This document shows positions 22,095 to 34,811 of a DNA stretch of 64,000 bases, one piece after another. The translations under genes were made by a program, and so were the position numbers. The notes below the pieces were generated by a model. It had not been told where the DNA came from. It made no database searches and saw nothing but the letters and a program-made list of their open reading frames with translations. Position 1 is the first letter of the stretch. Every line of letters starts with the position of its first letter. This stretch comes from Brachionus manjavacas (Eukaryota > Rotifera > Eurotatoria > Ploima > Brachionidae), in contig JAHQIY010000002.1 of NCBI GenBank assembly GCA_019054805.1, forward strand, positions 3,844,001-3,908,000, in the 5' to 3' direction.

Positions 22095-22694
22095 AAATAT
22101 AATCTAAAAAATAAAGCAATACTTGAACTTATTGTCTATAGACGTATTATATCAGCTTACATACATGACAACAACTACATATTTTAAATATAAATGTCTA
22201 AAAATAGACAAATTTTAATGGTGTATGAAATCGACTCCAATCGATTTACAAAATTCAATAATCGACTAAATCTTCAAGTCAGTGATTGAAATTTTCAATC
22301 ACCTTAAGTTTTAAAGAGGTGGGAGAAATGTCGGGCTTTCGTTATTTATAATTGTTAAATTTTAGTTATAGTTCCCCTTAGATAATTAGATTATCAAAAA
22401 TTTTTTGATTTTTTATTAGATATCTAGATTGATCTGAAATTGGGACTGCTTTTAGTACGATAACAAAGCCATTTCGCCAAAACCTTTACTAAACTAATTT
22501 CTCTTTTATAAAAAGAGAAAAACAACAATTAAGAAATACAAGGCATGCCCCACTCGGTAAGGAAAGTGTATGGGGAATGGTTAGTTACTAACTAACCGAA
22601 TAGAAAAATAATCATCCATTTATTTTAATTTATTTTTTAATTAAATCAAAAATTTCAAGAGTTAAACACTTTTCTTATTAAATAAAATAACAAT
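22095..22694. other. H4 downstream spacer, copy 1
   Basis: Non-coding. It holds a 21-nt near-perfect palindrome (GTGATTGAAA/TTTCAATCAC, 22282-22302), several ATCGA words, and a strong hairpin GGTTAGT/ACTAACC at about 22578-22600 next to a GC-rich CCCCACTCGG stretch. It is repeated at 25755-26355, 47825-48426 and 56686-57286. Confidence 0.55.
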
Positions 22695-23083
22695 GTCATT
22701 TTGAAGTTTATGATCAATTTTTGTTGCTCAAAATGATCAAATCACGTTTTAATTATGAAACTTGATTTGATATAAGTTGTTATTTCGTAATAGAATTAGT
22801 GCATAAAAACATTTTTGGATTTTACACACTTTGTTAAATCTAGAGGTAAACTCTGCACAAGTCTGCAAAAAATTACTCAGTTAAATTAGTATCATTGAGA
22901 TGGTGTGCACACTGCAATGTTCATTTTGATATTGCAGAGTTGACCTTAAGATTTAACAAAGTGTGTAAAATCCAAAAATTTTCCTCTGCAATTATTATTT
23001 TAAATAACAACAATTTATTTAATAATTAAAGCTTTTTTTGATCATTTTGAGCATCAAAAATTGATCATAAACTTCAAAATGCC
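22695..23083 (+). mobile_element. foldback MITE with 9-bp target duplication, copy 1
   Basis: 389 bp with long inverted halves. It runs from GTCATTTTGAAGTTTATGATC to GATCATAAACTTCAAAATGCC, with inner repeats of TTTTACACACTTTGTTAAATC facing its complement. It is flanked by AATAACAAT at 22686-22694 and again at 23084-23092. Long terminal repeats plus a 9-bp duplication are typical of Mutator-like (MULE) non-autonomous elements. It has no coding capacity. Confidence 0.82.
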
Positions 23084-23092
23084 AATAACAAT

Positions 23093-23524
23093 TATCTATT
23101 TTCGAAAGTTAAAATTTCGTTTATTACCTCTCAAACATAGAAAGAAAACTTTGCATAAATAATAAACCATTAAGAGACATGTGATGAATAAAAAATTAAT
23201 TTTCAAAATTTTATAATTTAATTTTTTAATAAATTATACAGATACTGTGTTTATTTTTTTTTCATCAACTCTTATTTCGACTGAATAAATTAAAAAAAAT
23301 TGAAAAGCTAAAACACTTAACCAGCAAATGCACTGCACTTTAAATCACTTTAAACCTTACTAAAAGATATTCACTAAAATAAATGATACTAAACGGTGAC
23401 TAAACCAATTCAGAAAGGTTACCAGGCATCAAGCTGAGCCCGAAGCCAAACGCAAAAAACTCTTACCAGAACCCTTTCCAACTTCAGAAAGAACTGCTGT
23501 GATGCAAGAACGTCAACTAAAACA
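23093..23524. other. non-coding arm end, copy 1
   Basis: Sequence between the MITE and the end of the left arm of inverted repeat 1. The last 100 bp become GC-richer and run into the non-LTR gag remnant. No intact frame. Confidence 0.5.
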
Positions 23525-24230
23525 CGATTAAGCTTGCTAAAATAATCAGCTACGCGTGTCTCCCCATTATCGCCACCGGTGACAAGGAAACACGCGCTGA
23601 ACTGAGCAAACCTTGGTCCACCGACGCTTTTACCTCCGCAGTCACCACTACGAAGTAAAAATCTACACCAATTAGATCAACTCATTACAGAGTTCCAGTT
23701 TAGATTGATATCAACGATTGTGATGTTCTCACAAAGCTAAAAGGCCAAGGTAAGATCACGGCTGCCGCAAGACGCATCAACAAAGCTACCAACACTACAA
23801 CCGAGGACGTCTTAATACACGTCGAGTCAAAAGAAGTAATGAGCTCACTTCTACGCAATTAACTAAGACTGGCTATCTGCTGATTCAAAGTTACACGAGA
23901 CCAAAAGATGTTTCAATTCAATTCAATTTGCAATGTTAAAATTGTCAAAAAGTCAGATACACATCATCCACCTGTCCAAACCAGACAGTTTGCCTCTAAA
24001 TTGAAGACAATCGTCACCATAAAGATTGCTCTGCAGCACTCAAATGCGCTAACTGTGATGGATCTCACGCTGCGTGCGCACGAGCCCCACACTCAAGTCA
24101 ACACCAAAACAATGCCCTCAGTCAAGTCAACAATAAAACCAACAGAACAGCTGAATACAACAACTAATACCACAAATTCAAAACATGATCAACGATACAA
24201 TTGAAGTCAAACCCAAACCAGTAATCGAGC
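23525..24230 (+). pseudogene. non-LTR retrotransposon ORF1 (gag) zinc-knuckle remnant, copy 1
   Basis: The plus strand carries in broken frames a GQGKITAAARRINKATNTTT segment like the domain preceding the zinc knuckles in Jockey-type ORF1 proteins, then a CCHC-like stretch with HHKDCSAALKCANCDGSHAA (about 24010-24085). Stops and frameshifts interrupt it. The 98-codon open frame at 23908-24204 is an out-of-phase reading of this relic and is not a gene. Confidence 0.7.
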
Positions 24231-24927
24231 TCTTTGTAAAGCTTATTGCTGAGATAACACTACTCCTCTCACACAGAGAAGTCTTCTCCCTTCCAACATT
24301 AACAAAGCTTAACACAGCCACTTAACATATAAACAACACTCCACACTGCAACATTAATAGTGACACAATGCTTCAACCAGTACAAAACAGTTATCTATAG
24401 TATCCAAATAATTAAGCTACCTCCTACTAAAGGAACTGAAATTAAATCAGATCAGATCAATCAATTCAAATAATTCAGTAACTTCCAGCATGCAAATTAC
24501 AAACACTGCCTTTAAACAAAGTAAGTTAAGTTTTTCATAGGACTGTTAATTCTCACATTCTCAATGCCCTTCAAAGTCAAAAAAATTCAGTAAAAACCCC
24601 TTTTTTGAAGATTATGAAATTAATAGAGGCAAATCAAAGCTATCGGTTTCTCGATCTTCGCCAAAAAAAGCGAAAATTCCAAGAACTACTTTAACCGATA
24701 TTAGTCCCTAAGTTCACTAAACGACTTCTAGCAATTATGTTTCAAGTACTTAGTACTTAGTACCTTTGTAATTTGAATTTTTCGGCTTAGGGTTTAAAAT
24801 CTTTAGGGAAGTAATCCGATGCAAACCAAATATAGATAAGGTAATTGTCAAATCTGCATTCCCTCTAGAAAACAGACTCATTTTAACCACTGACGATTGG
24901 GAGACACACAATGCCTTTAGCCAACCA
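24231..24927. other. retroelement sequence in the spacer of inverted repeat 1
   Basis: Non-coding element sequence found in every retroelement block. It includes AAGTACTTAGTACTTAGTAC near 24745 and ends at the rearrangement junction CCAACCATG. In intact blocks the sequence continues CCAACCATGGCTTACTG. Confidence 0.6.
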
Positions 24928-25367
24928 TGTTTTAGTTGACGTTCTTGCATCACAGCAGTTCTTTCTGAAGTTGGAAAGGGTTCTGGTAAGAGTTTTTTGC
25001 GTTTGGCTTCGGGCTCAGCTTGATGCCTGGTAACCTTTCTGAATTGGTTTAGTCACCGTTTAGTATCATTTATTTTAGTGAATATCTTTTAGTAAGGTTT
25101 AAAGTGATTTAAAGTGCAGTGCATTTGCTGGTTAAGTGTTTTAGCTTTTCAATTTTTTTTAATTTATTCAGTCGAAATAAGAGTTGATGAAAAAAAATAA
25201 ACACAGTATCTGTATAATTTATTAAAAAATTAAATTATAAAATTTTGAAAATTAATTTTTTATTCATCACATGTCTCTTAATGGTTTATTATTTATGCAA
25301 AGTTTTCTTTCTATGTTTGAGAGGTAATAAACGAAATTTTAACTTTCGAAAATAGATAATTGTTATT

Positions 25368-25756
25368 GGCATTTTGAAGTTTATGATCAATTTTTGATGC
25401 TCAAAATGATCAAAAAAAGCTTTAATTATTAAATAAATTGTTGTTATTTAAAATAATAATTGCAGAGGAAAATTTTTGGATTTTACACACTTTGTTAAAT
25501 CTTAAGGTCAACTCTGCAATATCAAAATGAACATTGCAGTGTGCACACCATCTCAATGATACTAATTTAACTGAGTAATTTTTTGCAGACTTGTGCAGAG
25601 TTTACCTCTAGATTTAACAAAGTGTGTAAAATCCAAAAATGTTTTTATGCACTAATTCTATTACGAAATAACAACTTATATCAAATCAAGTTTCATAATT
25701 AAAACGTGATTTGATCATTTTGAGCAACAAAAATTGATCATAAACTTCAAAATGAC
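25368..25756 (-). mobile_element. foldback MITE, copy 2
   Basis: Reverse complement of 22695-23083, with the same ATTGTTATT duplication on both sides. It was carried here by duplication of the unit, not by a fresh insertion. Confidence 0.82.
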
Positions 25757-26355
25757 ATTGTTATTTTATTTAATAAGAAAAGTGTTTAACTCTTGAAATT
25801 TTTGATTTAATTAAAAAATAAATTAAAATAAATGGATGATTATTTTTCTATTCGGTTAGTTAGTAACTAACCATTCCCCATACACTTTCCTTACCGAGTG
25901 GGGCATGCCTTGTATTTCTTAATTGTTGTTTTTCTCTTTTTATAAAAGAGAAATTAGTTTAGTAAAGGTTTTGGCGAAATGGCTTTGTTATCGTACTAAA
26001 AGCAGTCCCAATTTCAGATCAATCTAGATATCTAATAAAAAATCAAAAAATTTTTGATAATCTAATTATCTAAGGGGAACTATAACTAAAATTTAACAAT
26101 TATAAATAACGAAAGCCCGACATTTCTCCCACCTCTTTAAAACTTAAGGTGATTGAAAATTTCAATCACTGACTTGAAGATTTAGTCGATTATTGAATTT
26201 TGTAAATCGATTGGAGTCGATTTCATACACCATTAAAATTTGTCTATTTTTAGACATTTATATTTAAAATATGTAGTTGTTGTCATGTATGTAAGCTGAT
26301 ATAATACGTCTATAGACAATAAGTTCAAGTATTGCTTTATTTTTAGATTATATTT
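25757..26355. other. H4 downstream spacer, copy 2
   Basis: Mirror image of 22095-22694. It includes the GGTTAGTTAGTAACTAACC hairpin at about 25853 and holds no gene. Confidence 0.55.
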
Positions 26356-26371
26356 GGCCCTGAAAAGGGCC
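26356..26371 (-). terminator. histone 3' stem-loop, H4 copy 2
   Basis: Same stem-loop as copy 1. The upstream C-run has four C here, against six in copies 1 and 3. Confidence 0.93.
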
Positions 26372-26400
26372 GGGGTTGCTATTTTATTGTTATCAAGATC

Positions 26401-28421
<2,021 letters not shown>

Positions 28422-28437
28422 GGCCTTGATAAAGGCC
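28422..28437 (-). terminator. histone 3' stem-loop, H2A copy 2
   Basis: GGCCTTTATCAAGGCC on the minus strand, 32 nt past the stop codon. Confidence 0.9.
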
Positions 28438-28469
28438 GGGGGTTGTATTAAAAACTGATTCAAAACAAT

Positions 28470-28859
28470 TTATTCCGTTTTGGTACTTGGACCTTCTTCG
28501 GCTTTTTTGGGCAACAAAATTGATTGAATGTTTGGTAAAACGCCACCTTGAGCGATTGTAACTCCAGCTAACAATTTGTTCAATTCTTCATCATTTCGAA
28601 TGGCTAGCTGCAAGTGACGAGGAATGATTCTCGTCTTTTTGTTGTCTCTCGCTGCATTGCCAGCCAACTCTAGAATTTCAGCGCTCAAGTATTCCAACAC
28701 AGCAGCCAAATAGACTGGAGCTCCAGCTCCCACTCTCTCAGCGTAATGACCTTTTCTTAGCAGACGATGAATACGACCAACTGGAAATTGTAGACCAGCT
28801 CTTGATGATCGTGTTTTGCCTTTGGCTCTTACTTTGCCTCCTTTGCCGCGTCCAGACAT
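28470..28859 (-). CDS. H2A: histone H2A, copy 2
   Basis: 129 aa, same protein as copy 1. Divergent from the H2B at 29319. In this copy the upstream in-frame extension seen in copy 1 is lost through a one-base difference in an A-run, which confirms that the start is at 28859. Confidence 0.97.
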   Translation of the reverse strand: MSGRGKGGKVRAKGKTRSSRAGLQFPVGRIHRLLRKGHYAERVGAGAPVYLAAVLEYLSAEILELAGNAARDNKKTRIIPRHLQLAIRNDEELNKLLAGVTIAQGGVLPNIQSILLPKKAEEGPSTKTE

Positions 28860-29318
28860 TGTTATTTGAAATTTAATTAGGTTTTTTGACTTGACTTGAT
28901 GTTTTTCAAAAAGTTCGAAAAATCACTTATTTATTATAATTTAAAAGAGTCATCGAATTATTCACAATTTTAATTCATATTATTTTACTTTTTGTTTTAG
29001 CAAAAATGTAATTAACAACAAAATAGGCGGTGAATTAAAGTCAATTGAACAAATTATGAACATTCTAAATATGCAAATTATATACCTATTAACCAATTAA
29101 ACATATTTTTGTGTTTGATACGATTTATTAGAAAAAGTGATTTTGTAATTGAACATGCTACTGTCATTCACCTTTTAACCCTTTCAATTGTTCATAATTA
29201 ATTCTACATTTTTACCCTTGTTAAATATGTTTTCAAACTTTTGTGAATAAATAAATTTAAAGTCATTCTTAAACACTATTATAAAGACAACACAAGAGAC
29301 AAAGACAACTAAATCCAA
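28860..29318. promoter_or_regulatory. divergent H2A/H2B promoter, copy 2
   Basis: Mirror of the copy 1 promoter. ATGCAAAT (octamer, opposite orientation) is at 29071-29078, AACCAAT-type CCAAT at about 29092, and the H2B TATAAAG at about 29280. Confidence 0.7.
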
Positions 29319-29687
29319 ATGCCACCAAAAACACCAAGCAAAGGAGCCAAAAAAGCGGTTAAACCAACCAAAGGAGCCAAAGGAGAAGGCAAAAGAAGGA
29401 AGAAAAGGAAAGAATCCTATTCGGTTTACATTTACAAAGTGTTGAAACAAGTTCATCCGGACACTGGCATCTCTAGCAAAGCAATGAGCATCATGAACTC
29501 TTTTGTCAACGATATCTTTGAGAGAATAGCTTCCGAAGCTTCCAAGCTATCCACGCACAATGGTCGTTCGACTATTTCCAGTCGTGAAATTCAAACCAGT
29601 GTTCGTCTCCTCTTACCTGGTGAATTGGCCAAGCATGCAGTTAGTGAAGGCACAAAAGCTGTCACCAAATACACCAGCTCAAAATAA
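29319..29687 (+). CDS. H2B: histone H2B, copy 2
   Basis: 122 aa, protein identical to copy 1. The gene, promoter and stem-loop are intact. Its 3' flank ends at 29772, where inverted repeat 1 abuts the retroelement block. Confidence 0.97.
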   Translation: MPPKTPSKGAKKAVKPTKGAKGEGKRRKKRKESYSVYIYKVLKQVHPDTGISSKAMSIMNSFVNDIFERIASEASKLSTHNGRSTISSREIQTSVRLLLPGELAKHAVSEGTKAVTKYTSSK

Positions 29688-29717
29688 ATCAACTCTCAAA
29701 TAAAATAGGAACCCCCC

Positions 29718-29733
29718 GGCCTTTTTCAAGGCC
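29718..29733 (+). terminator. histone 3' stem-loop, H2B copy 2
   Basis: GGCCTTTTTCAAGGCC with six C before it and AATAAAGCGGAC about 15 nt after it. Confidence 0.93.
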
Positions 29734-29772
29734 AGTAACAATTTACTAAATAAAGCGGACATCTTTTTTCAC

Positions 29773-30490
29773 ATATTAAAATTAAAAAATGTTCGAAAGC
29801 TGCCGGAATGACGGAGATGGAAATCTAAAGATAAAATTATCTTCTTCATTTTAGGACTAAGGTCGTCTAAGTCTGATGTTTGGCATCGATTGTGATCTGA
29901 TGACTTATTCGACTGGTCTATCCGTTGGCTAACATAGCTCCGTTTCAGTAAAGGATCTTAAGTCGTTGGTGTTCATACATCATGTCAGTTGTGGTGTATC
30001 CGAGAATGTATCATTTAGATTACTAGCTTCTGGAACTTGAAAAGTTGCGACCAATCAACAAGATAAAGACCTCACTCTTCTAGCGTAAGCGATTTTGATT
30101 TACTTTATATCCTTTTTTCAGGACTTATTGTTCAATTTAGGATCGCATTAGAATTAAAGGACTCTAATCAACAGATTCTACGATTGTAGCTTCCAGGAGA
30201 TCATTGATATTTTAGAAAATTTCATGTCCTTCCGATGTGGTGTTATCCAATTCAGATGTTTCTGGATTTATCACAGCAGTTTCCTCTTCGTTTCAATGCT
30301 TTCCGGGATTGAATCTAGTGTAGGGATTGAATCCTCTCTTTAACAGAGAGGAACAAAGTAAAGGTACTGTTGAGCCATACAACAAGATAAACGTGTTTAC
30401 TCATATTTTCAACATTCACATGTAGGTTTAACAATACATTATGCATAAATTATGTCCAAATTTTTAAATTAATTAGAAATTGTAATATTT
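29773..30490. other. retroelement block start, no gene
   Basis: The plus strand of this stretch, and its mirror (37225-37943) and direct copy (41930-42640), hold no intact frame. An AGAG-rich inverted pair (CCTCTCT/AGAGAGG) lies at about 30330-30352. It may be terminal sequence of the gypsy element, but no LTR pair can be delimited. Confidence 0.45.
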
Positions 30491-30508
30491 TTAGTATAGT
30501 TCTTTCGG

Positions 30509-30580
30509 CTAGTTCTTAGTCGCCGAAATCTCGGCGATTAAGAACTAGCTTGAATCGTCAGTCGCCGAGATTTCGGCGAT
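30509..30580. repeat. double hairpin, block A
   Basis: First hairpin 30509-30548: CTAGTTCTTA-TCGCCGA pairs with TCGGCGA-TAAGAACTAG around AATC. Second hairpin 30562-30579: TCGCCGA, GATT, TCGGCGA. The two hairpins share the TCGCCGA/TCGGCGA stem. They stand out as a GC-rich island in AT-rich DNA. Confidence 0.85.
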
Positions 30581-30853
30581 TGAAATAGACATAAAAACAG
30601 ATGCTTTATCATTTTTATTTGAAAATTCGGCGCGTTTAATTTGCAAAATTAATTAAAAAATTTGGATTATAGTTTTATTTTAAATTTCTGGAATTAAAAT
30701 TGAAATTTAAATTCATTCAATCCTTGTGTTACTTCTTCAAGAGTTACTAACTAATGACTGGTTTTTGAATTTTGAATTTACATTTTTCGCATTAAAAAAT
30801 CAGTTTAATATCTAGTATGACATTATGTGCTCTTAATGCCATTTAAATGTTTT

Positions 30854-32200
30854 ATTATTTTTGAATTGCTAGGGCATCTGAATCATTATTTAACTCAGAC
30901 CCATTGTCTTCATTCAAATTAGAACCAAACTCAGACCCCACCTCATCTTTGATCTCAATGTCATCTCCAACACTGGCATTATCCAGGCATTGGCTGTCAT
31001 CTATACTCAACTCTTTATTAAAAAGAAATTCGTCAATTTGAGCTCTCAGATTCTAAATTAATATATTGTTTCATAAAAGACGAATTTCTCTCAAGTATAT
31101 TTCCATCACGTTCTACAGTTATCATTGAACCTTTAACTTGAACGATCTTAAAAGGAATCGGATCGAAAAGAGTATCTTAATTGCTAAAACGCTTTCATTT
31201 GAGCACAACCAAATCACCGAATTTGAACTGACAAACCTTTGTTTTTACTTACTATCATTGAGAGACTTCATTTTAGCCTTAGCTTTGGCATTTTGCAGCT
31301 TGGCTTTTTGATGTACCATTCGATTATTCTGAATATTGGCGTTCGAAACAGGAATTTTTGGCGTCTTTGCATTGTACGGAAACATTAGCTTGTTTGGTGG
31401 TACCGCAGTTGACGCATGAGGAGTATTCCGATATTTGCGGAGAAATTCAACCAGTTCAGTCTTCCAATTATTTTATGTCCTAGATGAATTACGCATAACT
31501 TTAGCAAGGTTACGCATGAAGCGTTCACTAATACCATTTGATTTTAGCCACAATAGAGTTATTATCTATGTTTGAACTCTTGTTCAATCGCAAACTGTTT
31601 GAACTAATGTGAGTTAAAATGAGGACGATTTTCGGACTTTAAAGAGTCTGGGATCCCAAATATTAAAAAAATTTCGTTTAAGATTGGAATCTCAATCTCA
31701 GAAGATTACTCTAATTAATGGATATCTTGAATACTCACAAACAAGCACCAAAAAATATTTTCAAGACTTAGAAGGAGCTAAAAATTCAAAACTTACAAAG
31801 ACCCAAGGTCGATCTGGCATTTCTGAAGTACAACTAGGCTCAAATTTAGTCGAATCTGTATTTACCTGACATTAACGACACTCTGGAACCAGATCCTCAA
31901 CTTGTTTATCAATGATCGGAAACCATACATTACTTTTGAACAATTGTTTCGTTTTGACTATACCTATATTACCATTAGCAATTTTTATTATTCTATTTTG
32001 AAACACTTTTGGAATAACTATACGATGACCTCTTAAAACTAATCCATCTATGGAAATTGAGAGCTCTGCCTTTATTCTTTCAAAACTCTCTATCAACTTA
32101 TACCGCTAACCTTGTACCATTTTTACCATCTCAATCATATCATCATCCTCTACAGATGTCTTGATCAACTCAGCTCTACTTATAGCTCGTGCGCAACCAA
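30854..32200 (-). pseudogene. Ty3/gypsy integrase and pol C-terminus remnant, block A
   Basis: The minus strand reads, with frameshifts and stops, a segment upstream of the H2C2 zinc finger (LIKTSVEDDD), the H2C2-type stretch (GLVLRGHRIVIPK, IVKTKQLF, VWFPIIDKQVEDLVPEC at 31872-32096), then integrase core landmarks (EYSRYPLIRVI; GIPDSLKSENRPHFNS), then WKTELVEFLRKYRNTPHAST and an acidic C-terminal tail ending at about 30854. The core positions usually occupied by catalytic Asp read Glu or other residues (FEF; SEN), and the usual GPPF reads RPHF. It is a dead element; no LTRs were found. Confidence 0.82.
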
Positions 32201-32261
32201 GCAGGTGTTCTAATCAAAAAGTAAATGACATCAAATAGTTGAACAAGGAAAGGCTCAAGAC

Positions 32262-32904
32262 ATGAGAGGACGAATTGTTCCAGGCGCTGACATAATTACC
32301 AACAATGCTCTAAAAAAGCTACTTAAAGGGTTCTACTACACCATTGCAGATATCAACGGCAAAATCAGAAACAGCTACATCTCGAATCAATGGAAACACA
32401 CCGAAAAGGTCATGATCCCTAAGCCCAACCTATTAACAAAATTTCTTTCTAAAGATTTTCAAAAGTAAATAAGTCTCTCGAGAATTCTGTCGAGAATTAC
32501 AATACCGAAAAAACATTGCAATGCCAACTCAAGGTTCAGCAACTTTTAACTACTCCTATATAGCTTGCTAAGATTTTCGCAACTTAAGCAAATTTAAAGA
32601 TCAACGAGTCTGAGTTCGACAACCCTTCGAAGCGACAGTAGAGAGCGAAACAAGGCAGATGTTAAGAAGACATCCAAACGGACACAAAAACATTATTACA
32701 TCAACGGCTCAAAAAATTATGACTAGTCGTAAAAACTTAAGAGAACAAGGTATAAATGTAGAAGAATTTCACGAAATCTTGTTAGACGTAGTCAACGGAT
32801 CCATCAAACTAAGCCTCATTCCGAAACAACTGAAAAATGCAGAAATCGTCATGATACCGAAGCCGGGCAAGAACCCGTCAGATCTAACGAACTACAGCCG
32901 ATAA
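32262..32904 (+). pseudogene. two non-LTR reverse transcriptase N-terminal fragments, block A
   Basis: Two consecutive open pieces, 32262-32468 and 32659-32904, each resemble the same part of a Jockey-like RT. The first has PGADIITNNALKKLLKG and SNQWKHTEKVMIPKP. The second has IPKQLKNAEIVMIPKPGKNP followed by DLTNYSR. As both cover the same conserved site, they look like relics of two related elements rather than one broken gene. The catalytic core is absent downstream. Confidence 0.75.
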
Positions 32905-33705
32905 GTATTTAGTACCCTATTTGCTCATTGACAAGAATCAAATGCAAAAATGGAGGAATAAAACTAGAAAAGCGAAAGCCACTGTCAAAGATAAGAAACT
33001 TTAACTAACTTTCTTAATTTCGGAGTGGTTATAAGTTCTAACTCCCATAAGATAGAACATTTTTAAAAATTATTGCAGTCCCAAATATTCCTAAAATATG
33101 GCCATCTGAAGATCGTGCCTGTACCTACTAAGGGTCAGCAAAGTAAAGAAAAATCAGAATGATCCAGTGAAGGATTCCAATCTCAACAACTCACTAGATA
33201 CGCTAAATTATCAATAGACATAGTTGACGCTGCCTTTCCACTTTATTAGATTACCGAAATCAGAAAATCTTTAACCCTTCTTCTTTTTTCTCTAATCTTG
33301 TATCAACAATCGTCAAATATTTTTCGAGTAAAATATGCCTATTAATCTTTGTAATTTCATATTGTTATCCGTAAAATTGAATGCATTTTCAATAATTTCT
33401 ATTCAAAATTCAGGCTAAGGTCCCTCTAAAAGTTGGTTATCAGTAAGCCATGGTTGGCTAAAGGCATTGTGTGTCTCCCAATCGTCAGTGGTTAAAATGA
33501 GTCTGTTTTCTAGAGGGAATGCAGATTTGACAATTACCTTATCTATATTTGGTTTGCATCGGATTACTTCCCTAAAGATTTTAAACCCTAAGCCGAAAAA
33601 TTCAAATTACAAAGGTACTAAGTACTAAGTACTTGAAACATAATTGCTAGAAGTCGTTTAGTGAACTTAGGGACTAATATCGGTTAAAGTAGTTCTTGGA
33701 ATTTT
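32905..33705. other. retroelement block, distal part
   Basis: No frame recognised. It ends at GGAATTTT, where it is joined to inverted sequence. Elsewhere the block continues into a GCGAAAA/TTTTCGC hairpin (for example about 39733-39756). A TACTAAGTACTAAGTACT motif at about 33617-33633 is one step longer than in the blocks at 39650, 45770 and 54625. Confidence 0.5.
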
Positions 33706-34811
33706 ACACAACCAGTACAAAACAGTTATCTATAGTATCCAAATAATTAAGCTACCTCCTACTAAAGGAACTGAAATTAAATCAGATCAGATCAATCAAT
33801 TCAAATAATTCAGTAACTTCCAGCATGCAAATTACAAACACTGCCTTTAAACAAAGTAAGTTAAGTTTTTCATAGGACTGTTAATTCTCACATTCTCAAT
33901 GCCCTTCAAAGTCAAAAAAAAATTCAGTAAAAACCCCTTTTTTGAAGATTATGAAATTAATAGAGGCAAATCAAAGCTATCGGTTTCTCGATCTTCGCCA
34001 AAAAAAGCGAAAATTCCAAGAACTACTTTAACCGATATTAGTCCCTAAGTTCACTAAACGACTTCTAGCAATTATGTTTCAAGTACTTAGTACTTAGTAC
34101 CTTTGTAATTTGAATTTTTCGGCTTAGGGTTTAAGATCTTTAGGGAAGTAATCCGATGCAAACCAAATATAGGTAAGGTAATTGTCAAATCTGCATTCCC
34201 TCTAGAAAACAGACTCATTTTAACCACTGACGATTGGGAGACACACAATGCCTTTAGCCAACCATGGCTTACTGATAACCAACTTTTAGAGGGACCTTAG
34301 CCTGAATTTTGAATAGAAATTATTGAAAATGCATTCAATTTTACGGATAACAATATGAAATTACAAAGATTAATAGGCATATTTTACTCGAAAAATATTT
34401 GACGATTGTTGATACAAGATTAGAGAAAAAAGAAGAAGGGTTAAAGATTTTCTGATTTCGGTAATCTAATAAAGTGGAAAGGCAGCGTCAACTATGTCTA
34501 TTGATAATTTAGCGTATCTAGTGAGTTGTTGAGATTGGAATCCTTCACTGGATCATTCTGATTTTTCTTTACTTTGCTGACCCTTAGTAGGTACAGGCAC
34601 GACCTTCAGATGGCCATATTTTAGGAATATTTGGGACTGCAATAATTTTTAAAAAATGTTCTATCTTATGGGAGTTAGAACTTATAACCACTCCGAAATT
34701 AAGAAAGTTAGTTAAAGTTTCTTATCTTTGACAGTGGCTTTCGCTTTTCTAGTTTTATTCCTCCATTTTTGCATATGATTCTTGTCAATGAGCAAATCGG
34801 GTACTAAATAC

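Noticed and set aside
22185-22215. U7-snRNA-like AATTTGTCTA on the minus strand
   Set aside because: The match lies inside a TGTCTA/TAGACA hairpin, and no 5' sequence complementary to the AAAGC element precedes it, so coincidence is more likely.
23908-24204. 98-codon open frame, repeated at 40204, 46321 and 55180
   Set aside because: It is an out-of-phase reading of a gag zinc-knuckle relic. The recognisable HHKDC...CANC text is in another frame.
28984-29456. Frames antisense to H2B (90 and 75 codons)
   Set aside because: Shadows of the H2B coding region and its promoter.
31684-31869. 61-codon frame antisense to the gypsy integrase (also at 35847, 43831 and 52690)
   Set aside because: Shadow of the integrase core on the other strand.
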